Source: Morchella semilibera
Taxonomy: Eukaryota; Ascomycota; Pezizomycetes; Pezizales; Morchellaceae
Assembly (NCBI GenBank): GCA_009192285.1
Contig: CM018610.1
Span: 62,001 to 126,000, forward strand
DNA length: 64,000 bases
Direction: 5' to 3'
Positions 45,495-55,456 of this stretch are shown one piece after another. The notes under the pieces are model-generated. The model ran no database searches, had not been told where the DNA came from, and saw only the letters and a program-made list of their open reading frames with translations. The translations under genes and the position numbers were made by a program. The stretch's first letter is position 1; the number at the start of each line of letters is the position of its first letter.

Positions 45495-48400
45495 GTGGTA
45501 GAAACGCGGACGAGGGGAGGAAAAAGATGGGGTGGAGAAAGCCCCATCTTCGACGTTGAAAAAAAAAAAAGGAAGAAGAAGAAAAGTTCAGAAAGAGAAG
45601 GAAGCAGATGTGCCGCCGGCGGTTGCGGTGAAGGGTGCGAAGAGTTGTGTCGTTTTCTGTTTGTCGGAGGTCCCCCTCCCGGCCAGCTATCCCGAGTGAT
45701 AGTAGGGACCGAGCCGGGAGAGTTGAGGGACCTCAACGGAGGAGATGAGGGAAGGAAAGAAAGGGAAGAAAGAAGCGTGGGAAGGGGTGGAATCATAAAG
45801 GAGTTTGGAGTCCAAAGGCCAAACTCTCGACCTCCTTCCAAAGACGGGAGGAGTAACACCATTGGACCGGAGCTCGTCGAAAAATCAACGAGCGACGAGA
45901 GGAGCAGCACGACTGGATCGGCTCCCGTTATTTCCAACGCCAACTCCAGCCCCAGCACCGGGACATCAATCCCCAGCCCCAGTCCCGAGGCTGCAGATAT
46001 AGCCGTGGCGAGGATCGAGGAGCTGGATGGGTATAGGACCCGCTGTTCTGCACCTCTGAAGGAGGATGACAGAAAAAAGGAATCGGGGCTACAAAGGCCT
46101 GATTCACCCTCCGGATCGGGGCTACAAAGGCCTGACTCACCCTCCGGATCGGGGCTACAAAAGCCCGACTCTCTCTCCGACACCCAAAGTGCTGGAAAGA
46201 GCAGCAACCTGGGTGCCGGTTCCCCCGAAGCGTCGGTATCACTCTCCAGATGCCAAATGAACGCTGGACCTTCCGAAATCGAACCTCCAGAGACAATCGA
46301 CCGCCAAGCCTCACAAATCGGGGCTGAAGACGACAGTGAGGGAGTCTTCCGCGATGTCCATGGCGCCTATCACCCTCTAATTAGTGAAGATGATCGCGTT
46401 TACGGGATCAACACGACAGGATATCCTACGGAGGAGCGCCCAGCAGACTTTCATCGCCATATTGGCGAAGGCACTGATTCCGACACTCTAGAGCGCTGGT
46501 TTAGCACATGCAATATCACTATCGGAGAAGCCGCAAAAACCACCGAGGAAGTCCAAGCTGCGAAAAGACTCCTACATACCTGGCGGGATCAATTTAGCGA
46601 CGACCTGGGCGCTTTACCCGAATGCAAGCTCGCCCGGCATTACATCCCGACTTATGCAGGTTCTTTACCCCATAAGGCTACAAACCCTCTCTATACTGCA
46701 GAGGAAGTGGAATGGATGCGCATCAACCTCCCCAAAATGTGCGAATCGGGTATAATCACGCACTCCAATTCTCAATGGAGTAGTAAACCCAAGTTCGTTC
46801 GTCGTAAGGATAACTCCCTCAGAATGGTACACGTATTCTGCAAGCTCAATCAGGCAACTATCAAATTCAACACGCCTATGAAGAGAATAGAGCCTATCCT
46901 CAACAGTCTCATGCAAGAACAGTATCGTTGTTACTGGCAGGCAGATGCCTCAGTAGGGTATTGGGGTGTACCGTTGGCGAAAGAGCATGCGTATAAAACT
47001 GCTTTCAATACCCCATTCGGTCAGTTCTGCTATCTCCGAATGGGTATGGGGCTATCCGGCGCGGCGCATACGTATTCACGCATGAAGGCTATATTCGCTG
47101 GTCCGATCCCTGCTCCAAAATCTGAACCTGGGATTGCAGGTCAGCATATCCAGCATAAGCAGTGCGCAGGAGGATCCATGTATGAGTACTTCATGGATGA
47201 TGATTACGGTGCTCATACTTCGTTTCAAGCTCAACACGACTTCCTCCACGACTACTACTTTCCACGCGTCGCTTGGTCAGGGCTAAAGCTTAATCCTAAT
47301 AAGAGCTGTTTCTGGATGAAGTCGTTGAAGTTGTTAGGGTTTGCAGGTAGTGGAGAAGAAGGACTACGCCCGTCGATAGACAAGATCGGGGCAATAGTCG
47401 ATTACCCTACCCCCACCTCCGTCGCCGAAGTAGAGCGATTCCTTCACATTAGCACGTACTTGAAGCAATGGATACCGGGCCGATCAGAACATTCACGCAT
47501 TCTGAAGTCGTCTATCGTATGCCGAGTGGATAGCCTAGGCCGAAGGCAAGAGCTAGAGCTGGTATGGAAAGAAGCCCACCAACGATCGTTTGAGCACATA
47601 AAATTAAGCATCTCCGAGAACGTAGTATGGGGAGGCGATCCTTCACTACAGTATCATCTGTCGACCGATGCATCCAATCACGCTATCGGCGCGGTGTTGT
47701 TCCAGCTTATCGGGCACCCGGCAGGCACGTTAGCCACCTCAAAACTTCGGGATGCCGAACGTGTTATAATGTTCATCTCAAAACCGTTCGCTCCGGCAGA
47801 GACCCGTTATCATGCCACCGAGCGCGAAGCGCTAGCAGTGGTGAGAGCACTTGCCGAAATTAGATGGCTAGTCCTAGGGTCTCCGTATCCGATCAAGATA
47901 TATACGGATCATCAAGCACTTCTCTCTGTGCTTAGAGGTGACGAGGCAAAAGGAAGGCTAGTGAGATGGCAGGTACAGATCTCCGAATTCGATTTGGAAT
48001 TCCACCACGTGCCGGGTACGCAAAACGTGCTTGCGGACGGCATGTCGAGATTAAGAACGCGTGAGAGTGAGGTGTGCTGTGAGTCAGCGGCGGTTGAAGT
48101 AGCAGAGCAAGAAGAGAGATGGAGTGAGTGGATAAACGATGAGTGGTATGGTCTTATAGTGGAGTATAAGCTTACCGGCGAACTTCCCGTCTTGACGATC
48201 CTCAAAAGGATGAATAAGATAGCACCTGCGTCAGAGCCTGAGCTATCGAAATGGAAGCGGCGCTTGAAACACCAATCAGCTAGATTCATTTTGGTGGACG
48301 AGAATGAAAGCCGAACAAGCACAGTCACCAAGAATGGCTGCTCCCTTCTGTACATCGAAAAACGCGCAGAGACAGCTACATGCGTGCGGAAAGATGAGGT

Positions 48401-49649
48401 TAAACCTACTCTTCGCTGGGCCCACGATATTCACGGACACTTCGCCGAGTCTATCACCCTGAAGAAGCTAATCGGGAGATATTATTGGCCGACTAGACAC
48501 CGAGATGCTTCGTATTACTGTCGATCGTGTGACTCATGTCAGCGAGTTGGTCCTCTAAAGCCTTCTCAAGACTTACTACCGATCTTCCAGCTGCAACCTA
48601 TGGATATGTGGGGCATGGACTTCCTTGGGCCGATCGCACCCGTGTCTGTGAAAGGAAATCGGTATGTGCTAATAGTCGTGGACTACTTCACCCGGTATCT
48701 GTTTGCGAAACCCGTGCCGAAAGCCGACAGCGCCGAAGTGGTGAAATCGTTGATCGAGCTAAGTCGATTCGTGGGATGGCCGAGAGCAATATATCACGAT
48801 AATGGATCACACTTCGTGAGTCAGGAAGTGCAGCAGCTTCTAGCATCATTCGGCGTGAAGCAGTATCCAGCGCCTAAATCTCACCCCCAGTCAGTTGGAC
48901 TCGCGGAACGGTACGTCCAGTTAATCGTCGTGGGTCTGCGAACCTTGATGTCGACCTCTGAAGAAACACGATTAGTATGGGATCAGGTGCTTCCACAGGT
49001 AGTCCACGCGATCAATACTAGGATCATTAGGACGCACGGGTATACGCCTAGCCAGCTCCTTTTCGGATACAATGTACGCAAGACTCGATTTGATGCTACC
49101 CCACGTGATCAAATAGCATCGGCGGTCCTGGCAGATACGCTAAAGTCCTCGAAGACACCCGGAGACCTGGAAACGTGGATCTTCAATCTCCGAGCATCAA
49201 AACTAGAAGAGATTAGAGACACCGTGCGCGAGAGACTAGTCCGCAGGTCCCCAGATAAGAAGAAGAGGTTGTGGGAACCTCCTAAGGAAGGTGACCTGGT
49301 GATGCTACGTCGATTCGAGGTGGATCGTCAGCATGGGCGCAAGTTTGAGGCGAAATGGGAAGGTCCGTACCGTCTAGATAAAGTGTCGTGGCATGGCAAA
49401 ACAGGGAGGGTATTCGATCTGAAGACGGGAGCTGAAGCACGCGTGAGGAAGTCAGGACTTCACGAAAGGGTGCATCTAGATGATCTCAAAGTCTACATAC
49501 CACGAGAAGAGAGATGGCTAGGGCATGATGGTGATATAAGAGGTGGTCAGGGGACGAAAGAAACAAGATTTGTCTGCGTCTGCGAGAGACTAGATGAAGT
49601 GGTGGAAGAAAGAGGTGTGATCGGTGAAGACGGCGTGATTTCCATTTAG
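45495..49649 (+). CDS. Pol: reverse transcriptase, RNase H, integrase
   Basis: Second open frame of the Gypsy element, 1384 residues as an open frame. The N-terminal part is charged, with a small SGLQRPDSP repeat (about 46083-46180). RT follows with the YFMDDDYGAH active-site motif, then RNase H (LSTDASNHAIGAVLFQ; YTDHQALLSVLRG), the integrase zinc-binding region (HDIHGH..CRSCDSCQ) and the DDE core (MDFLGPIAP; HDNGSHF; VGLAERYV). The C-terminal segment KWEGPYRLDKVSW has no chromodomain that I can recognise. It lies in a different frame from gag, with about 70 bp between. Confidence 0.92.
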   Translation: MVETRTRGGKRWGGESPIFDVEKKKRKKKKSSEREGSRCAAGGCGEGCEELCRFLFVGGPPPGQLSRVIVGTEPGELRDLNGGDEGRKEREERSVGRGGIIKEFGVQRPNSRPPSKDGRSNTIGPELVEKSTSDERSSTTGSAPVISNANSSPSTGTSIPSPSPEAADIAVARIEELDGYRTRCSAPLKEDDRKKESGLQRPDSPSGSGLQRPDSPSGSGLQKPDSLSDTQSAGKSSNLGAGSPEASVSLSRCQMNAGPSEIEPPETIDRQASQIGAEDDSEGVFRDVHGAYHPLISEDDRVYGINTTGYPTEERPADFHRHIGEGTDSDTLERWFSTCNITIGEAAKTTEEVQAAKRLLHTWRDQFSDDLGALPECKLARHYIPTYAGSLPHKATNPLYTAEEVEWMRINLPKMCESGIITHSNSQWSSKPKFVRRKDNSLRMVHVFCKLNQATIKFNTPMKRIEPILNSLMQEQYRCYWQADASVGYWGVPLAKEHAYKTAFNTPFGQFCYLRMGMGLSGAAHTYSRMKAIFAGPIPAPKSEPGIAGQHIQHKQCAGGSMYEYFMDDDYGAHTSFQAQHDFLHDYYFPRVAWSGLKLNPNKSCFWMKSLKLLGFAGSGEEGLRPSIDKIGAIVDYPTPTSVAEVERFLHISTYLKQWIPGRSEHSRILKSSIVCRVDSLGRRQELELVWKEAHQRSFEHIKLSISENVVWGGDPSLQYHLSTDASNHAIGAVLFQLIGHPAGTLATSKLRDAERVIMFISKPFAPAETRYHATEREALAVVRALAEIRWLVLGSPYPIKIYTDHQALLSVLRGDEAKGRLVRWQVQISEFDLEFHHVPGTQNVLADGMSRLRTRESEVCCESAAVEVAEQEERWSEWINDEWYGLIVEYKLTGELPVLTILKRMNKIAPASEPELSKWKRRLKHQSARFILVDENESRTSTVTKNGCSLLYIEKRAETATCVRKDEVKPTLRWAHDIHGHFAESITLKKLIGRYYWPTRHRDASYYCRSCDSCQRVGPLKPSQDLLPIFQLQPMDMWGMDFLGPIAPVSVKGNRYVLIVVDYFTRYLFAKPVPKADSAEVVKSLIELSRFVGWPRAIYHDNGSHFVSQEVQQLLASFGVKQYPAPKSHPQSVGLAERYVQLIVVGLRTLMSTSEETRLVWDQVLPQVVHAINTRIIRTHGYTPSQLLFGYNVRKTRFDATPRDQIASAVLADTLKSSKTPGDLETWIFNLRASKLEEIRDTVRERLVRRSPDKKKRLWEPPKEGDLVMLRRFEVDRQHGRKFEAKWEGPYRLDKVSWHGKTGRVFDLKTGAEARVRKSGLHERVHLDDLKVYIPREERWLGHDGDIRGGQGTKETRFVCVCERLDEVVEERGVIGEDGVISI

Positions 49650-49750
49650 TCGGCGGTGAAGTTGGCGGTGGAGACCATCAATTGATGGGAGACCCTATTT
49701 CTATTTTCTTTTTTATTTATTAGTTAACGGTACAAAACGGGCGGTACGGT

Positions 49751-49873
49751 GCGGTGATGATTTTCCTACGTACTAGCTAGCAAGCGGTGAAGCGGTGATG
49801 ATTTTCCTACGTACTAGCTAGCAAGCGGTGAAGCGGTGATGATTTTCCTATGTATTATCTAGCAAGCGGTGAA
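49751..49873 (+). repeat. Three 41-bp tandem repeats in the retrotransposon 3' region
   Basis: Unit GCGGTGATGATTTTCCTACG followed by TACTAGCTAGCAAGCGGTGAA, starting at 49751, 49792 and 49833. Units 1 and 2 are identical and unit 3 differs slightly. Confidence 0.9.
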
Positions 49874-50136
49874 GCGCGAATCGGGGGTGTAAAGGGGAAG
49901 ATTCCGTATGTTTGATGGCGGCGTTTCTTATTTCCTATCTCTTAGCTAGCAGAAGGCGGTCCGCGGTGATGACGTTAATGATGCGGAGATGCGGTGATGA
50001 TAAGATAAGGCGGAGATCGAGAAGGCGGCAAGTGCAAAAGGCGGCGATGACGTATGCTTTTAAGCATAGGGGTATTAGCTAGAAAAGTGGAGGATTTGGA
50101 GCTAGTTTGATGAACTAAAGAGAGAGAGGGGGTTGT

Positions 50137-50438
50137 TGTGGGGCTAAGATTAGGCAACCAGCGTGTAAGCGAGGGCTGAGAGCGCGGCTAGAGATTAGCG
50201 CGCCTTGGCGCCTTGGCGATGTTTTGTCACGTGGCGCGTTTGATGGTTCTCTGCTTTGCTTCCTTTCGTTCATCTTCACCTATCATCATCAATAATCATC
50301 AGTTTTCACGTTTTCATCGGTTCGATCATAGATTCGAGCATATGAGCTGCGTGAATAGTGAATCAACCTAAACGTCTCTAATCTATCTAAACTAAAACCT
50401 CTTCCTCCAAAACCTCTATTCTCGTGTCCGCAGCCACA
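50137..50438 (+). repeat. Right LTR
   Basis: 302 bp, same sequence as the left LTR and followed by ACGT, which also precedes the left LTR. Confidence 0.92.
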
Positions 50439-50839
50439 ACGTCAAGTCTTTGTTACCTAAACTACATTTAGCTAGACACACTTCGAATATGGCCATGAGA
50501 TTTTGTCTTATCTAGAATGGCTGGCACGTACGTACAGTAGACTACGTACATGTAGCTACATACATACAACTGCCACAAAGAAAAACAAAGTAGTATCACC
50601 CCGCAAACAAAGAGCCACCTTCTTCAAACGCTCAAAACCTCTAATATTAAGGGAGACAAAGACATGGTTCAATTCAAAGTTCTTGGCACTTTTTACCATG
50701 ATCATCTTGGGGGCTCATAAAATATTATATGGGGGGACATGGCAGCTACGTCGATAGACACCAACACGTTAACACAACCAACCTCACCAGGCCAGAGGAG
50801 ATAGATAATTCCCATAAAATAGTTCAAAGAAGCTAAGAT
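50439..50839. promoter_or_regulatory. Remaining upstream region of the zincin-like gene
   Basis: Only 401 bp separate the right LTR from the start codon at 50840, so the retrotransposon lies in or beside this gene's promoter. TACATGTA at 50547-50554. Confidence 0.5.
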
Positions 50840-53589
50840 ATGGCGAGCGGTTCTGCCAGCCAGGGCGCTGGCTCTAGGCGGGGCCAAAGAGGAAGGATAG
50901 ACCGGAGTGGTCTACCTGACCCTAGACTCACATATACAAGCAACTGTGGAGCACGCCGTGATGAATCACTTCTTTATGAAACCACTCAATTCTACAAGCC
51001 TGCAAATCAGGACTCCCGCAGTGGTGGTGATGGCCATGCGAGTAGCAATAACCACCCCGAAGGTACGAACTCTTGATCTCATATATCCCGTTCGATAGTT
51101 CGCCCGGCCTTCAATACTGTGGATTAATATACTCTTCTCCACAGTCGATAACTCTCGGGGGAACTTGGTAAGAGACCAAGAGCTACTGGATCGCTGCTTC
51201 TATCAGTGGGGACTCAGTTTTGCGGATCCCGAGCACTTCTGTTCCACACTTTTCCCTCTCGTTATACAATACCTGATAATTAAGGGCGCAAAAGGTCAAC
51301 AATATGCCGATGCCTATGAGGATGAGACAAATTGCTTAAAACTGGCCACCCTTTTGAAGGAGATATCAAACATCCCCGGTCATAATCACCGAATCGATGC
51401 TGAAAAAATTGTTAATGAGATGGATCGCCGAATTTCTGGACATCAACCGACAAGGCTTACTCCACCTCCTCATCGGTCACTGGAAGAAATAGGCCCCAAT
51501 AACACGAGATCTTCTGGGGCCGACCACTTCTATGCAGAGATAGAAAATGCATGGAATAGTAATGGACTTTTTCAAACCATATACTCTATCGGTGGGGGAG
51601 GGCCAGGGCGGAGTACACCAAGAATTGGTCTTCGATGTCCTCCCGAGTTAAAACCTATAGCTCCTACGCCAGTTACTGGATTCACTCCACGCCGAAATTA
51701 TGAATTAGCTCCCACACCAGGATCCTGGGTGGATAACAGCCCTACAAATGTTAGAGCTGGGTTGAGTAACTTGATGAGCTTTAGAGGGCTTCCGGATGTT
51801 CTAAAGCGGCCGGATCCCGAGATTGGTTCTTTTGACACACTTAGTGAACGTACACTCCCAATGCCTGAAGATTGTCGATTTTTAAGGACGCCTAACGCCA
51901 TTACGAACCTAGAACTACAAAATATGAGCACATGGCCAGATTTAGAAATCTTTGATGAAAGAGTCGCGCCTGCAAATGACCCAATGTCATTCATTGGAAA
52001 ACGTCATTATCTTTATATATTATTCTCCAAAGTTCGTGAAATGGTTACTCATCCAAGTGTTGCAAGGAAATATGTAATGATACTTCGGGCACGCCCAGAC
52101 AGCTACGGTATACACAGTGACGAAGAGTTGGCCAACGAGCTTCCCCCGACAAGTGAAGAAGGTTGGTTCCCACCCCCACCCCAATACACATACACCACAC
52201 ACCCGCCGGGGAGGCTGTTTTGTGTGCTAACTTATATGCTGGAAATAGTCGAATTGGTGATAACGTGGTTTTCAAAGGCATTTCCTCGGATATACATAAC
52301 CCGAGACTTGCCAGAGGAGGCTTACGGCCGCGCAACTCGGGCGGACGGTGGCCAATATATACAGATTAATGCTCTGCTAATGGATACCATCGAAGCTATT
52401 CGACAGAACATGGGAGTGGGCCACCTACTTCTATTAACCTATCAGGCTCTCGCCCACGAACTTGGTCATTGGTTATTTACGAAAGTTGGTGGCGTCTCGT
52501 ATTGTGTTTTCCGAGACATGTCTAACTGGAGAATAGATATGGGTCCAAAATAACTACCTCAGACCCCAAGTTGTGGCACAATCAACCCGAAATGCTATTA
52601 GCACTAACCTTGGATTTGAAGATGGATGGCCTGGACAGGGTGTATTCACGCCCCAGAAAATGCGCTTTTATATAGAACTGCGCCAGGGGGATAGCGCGCG
52701 TCCGGGCCATGACTGGCGGCCATATCCTCATCATCGTGGTGAGATGGGGCAGATGATCGAGTGGTTGGTGTTTGGTTATCAAATAGATCTGCCAGAGGGT
52801 AGCAGGACGGAAGGCCCGAATGGGCACCTTAATGTTTTATTTCGTGGTTCATGGCCCGGGCAAACTCCTAGAAGTTTAACTACATTCACAACCTACGGAG
52901 CTGGCAGACTCCTCCAGTCTAGGCGACATGAATGGGTGCACAGAGATCCTCCTGGGGCACTCCAATTGGCAGCCTTCTTGAGAGGGGAAGAGGCTTTGTT
53001 AGTGACCATATTAGTGGGAAGTCGACTGGAAAATATCTCTAGCTTATCACTTAAATCTTGTCTAAGCATTGCTAGATACGACTACGTTGACATATATGAT
53101 GCAGATGAAAGGCATATAGCTAGAGAAATTGGGGGTAATCAGGGATATCGCAGGGCTGTCCAGCACATCTGCAAGGAGAGGCGAGGGGTTGAGCACCAGA
53201 GGAGAGGGCTGCCCAAAGAGAGTGGATGCATCCGTCCATTATCAATTACGCTACGACCGCCGGCCCTCCCACCTATTGCAAACGGATACCCAACTCTTGC
53301 TAACAGATACCTATCCATAAGCAATACCACATTATTATTAGCGTATATATCTTACCATTACACCTACAAGCTCGAGTCACACTTTCCACCTCACCTTTCT
53401 AGGATCATTGTACACGCACTTCTGGTTTCAGTTTACGTGTTGCTTAATTTCGTGTTGGAGCGTCAGTTCCTAAACCTCATCGTACTTACTATCATTCCAT
53501 CAATTACGCCTCTTAGGGCCACTCTTGCACGAAGAGTCTCTGGGTTGATATCAACTAGCACCCCAGGGCCAGTGGATCCGGACCCATAA
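50840..53589 (+). CDS. Unrecognised protein with HELGH zinc-metallopeptidase motif
   Basis: I do not recognise this family. Model: exons 50840-51062, 51145-52498, 52563-53589; 867 residues, phases consistent, the second intron having a TCTAAC branch-type motif. The first 75 residues are polar and Gly/Ser-rich. Residues about 75-520 contain QELLDRCFYQWGLSFADPEH, and near residue 513 the motif LTYQALAHELGHWLF, an HExxH zincin signature. About 80 residues later comes GEMGQMIEWLVFG, where the Glu could be the third zinc ligand as in gluzincins. The C terminus has a hydrophobic segment (ALLVSVYVLLNFVLERQF) that may be a membrane anchor. No signal peptide is seen. Metalloprotease activity is inferred from motifs only. 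Confidence 0.7.
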
Positions 53590-54346
53590 CTTTAACCACT
53601 CTACCCCGCGAAAGGCCCTTACAACGGTCCTTTGGCTCTTTGGGTGGGTTTAAATGTTATCTAGACCTCTGGCGTCTCAAATGGTAATGAAAATAGGCTG
53701 AAGGGAGAAGGTGGGGGACGAGCTTGAGGGTTTTAGTTTTGTTACATTGTATATAACAACCCATCGACCGGTTAAAATACATCCTAGACTCTTCATTGCA
53801 TAAAGAAACTGTTGTGTATTACTTTTACTCGACTGGTTGAGAGTTGAGAAATATTGCTGGATGTGGGGTCGAGTGAGTGATGAGCAGAGCAGGGATCTTT
53901 TCCATTTGAGAGAGTGATAGGTGGTGATGACGCTTTATGCTTATCTCCAAATCTCGGCAGTTAAGCGAATAGGTTAAATGTAAGTTACGTACATGTGGCT
54001 ACATGTAAGCAATACTACCTATGTAGATAATCCCTGTAATGAAAAAGTAGATCTTACCCCATCCGGCTAAATCAGTAATCTCTCCGGCCTGATTAGTAGA
54101 TATCAGATCTCTTGGCTACAATGATGATAAATTCCAAGTTACAGAAAGACACCTAAAGAAGGACAGAAACAAGAATTAGACCTGACTAGAAGTCAGATTT
54201 GAAATCAAGAAAGAACGTAGATCTAGTGACCTATAACGTATAAAAGTAGGTATTGTTTCCACAGAATCAACCCGCAATATCAACCAACACCCAGAATTAA
54301 ATACGACCAACAGCCAACAGCATCACAACTCTCTTCAAAAATTGAA
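53590..54346. other. Intergenic, SDR upstream region
   Basis: About 0.75 kb. AT-rich, with one TACATGTA at 54000-54007. The SDR promoter should lie in its right half. No gene. Confidence 0.45.
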
Positions 54347-55456
54347 ATGCCTTCTTACGTTATCACCGGAGCAGCTCGAGGAATTGGGGTAAGCTATACA
54401 ACTTTCGGTGCCATCTATGAAACCTCAAGCTAACAGTACTCTCCTCAATGCGCATAGTATGAATTCGTCAATCAACTCGTAAGTCATTCATCCTAGCCAC
54501 TTTCTACTTTAATACTTCACTGCTAAAACGTAGTATTAGAGTGCGAGCGCAAATAACGTCGTCTTTGCTTTGGTCCGAAACAAGGCCACCTCGAAGAAAA
54601 TAGAGGCATTGGCAAGATCCAATATTCACCTCATCGAAGCAGATGTCACAAACTATGCCGCTGTCAATGTATGTAACGCTGAGCTGAGAGTTATATCTAT
54701 CAAACAGCTAAGCCGCGAGGGAGATAATATAGGCCGCTGCAGCAGAGGTTTCGGATATCACAGGGGGGGTCCTGGACGTCCTTATTCATAACGCAGCCGA
54801 TGTCGACCCTGAGGGCGCAGCACTTACTGCTTCAGCATAGTAAGAGATATACCACTTCTCTTCTTGAAATTTCAATCTTACTAACCCATCATCAAGCACG
54901 GATGAGTCCCAGGTCAACAACTTTATCAGCACTGTCCGTCCCCCGGAGACTCTCTTTCCCCCAGACTCACCTTTTCTTGCTAACGAGAAGTTTTTAGTTT
55001 CAAACAAATACAGTAGGATCCCTTCACGCCGCTAACAGCTTCATTCCTCTCCTCTCTGCCGGCACGACCCGTAAGGCGATCCTGATATCGACCGGTATGG
55101 CTTCCCAGGCATTTAGCGAAGCTACCGGGGTCCCCACAAATGTACCATACGTGGTATCCAAAGCTGCTGCAAATACACTGTGGTGGAAGTATGCCATAGA
55201 GTTCAAGGACCAAGGTTTCACTTTCTTGGCAATGAGTCCGGGGTATGTTGATTCAGGCTCTGGCGGTCCAATCAGCGATGAGGAAGCAGCGGCAGTGAAG
55301 AAGCTCGAGGATGCGTTTAGGAGCTATGTGCCGAGCTTCAAGGGTAAGATCACGATGCAGGAATCTGTGAGACAACAGTTGGAAACTATTGGCAGAGCAG
55401 GACCGGAATATAGCGGGAAGTTTGTTTCGCAGTGGGGGAACGAGGAGTGGGTCTAG
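54347..55456 (+). CDS. Short-chain dehydrogenase/reductase (NAD(P)-binding)
   Basis: Classical SDR, substrate unknown; resembles fungal ketoreductases of the nor-1-like group. Model: exons 54347-54388, 54458-54478 (a 21-nt microexon), 54540-54668, 54733-54839, 54897-54933, 54998-55456; 264 residues, usual for the family. Cofactor motif TGAARGIG near the N terminus; HNAADV (the NNAG-like strand); LISTGMASQ with the catalytic Ser region; active site YVVSK (YxxxK); then MSPGYVDS. The fifth intron donor (GTCCGT) was chosen because it restores the NFISTFQTNTVGSLHAANSF alignment. Exon borders are less certain than the family. Confidence 0.87.

Larger units (their letters stand above)
41981..50438 (+). 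mobile_element. Ty3/Gypsy LTR retrotransposon, looks whole
   Basis: An 8.46-kb element with 302-bp LTRs (TGTGGGGC..CCACA) that read identical by eye, flanked on both sides by ACGT (probable target duplication, 4 bp). A primer-binding-site-like TGGTGACCCCGACGTG starts 2 nt inside the left LTR, and a purine tract (50117-50132) precedes the right LTR. Two long open frames carry gag-protease and RT-RNase H-integrase in that order, the Gypsy order. No break is visible. The identical LTRs imply a recent insertion. Confidence 0.93.

Noticed and set aside
45495-49649. A chromodomain at the end of Pol
   Set aside because: The C-terminal segment lacks the aromatic cage pattern that I would need to call one.
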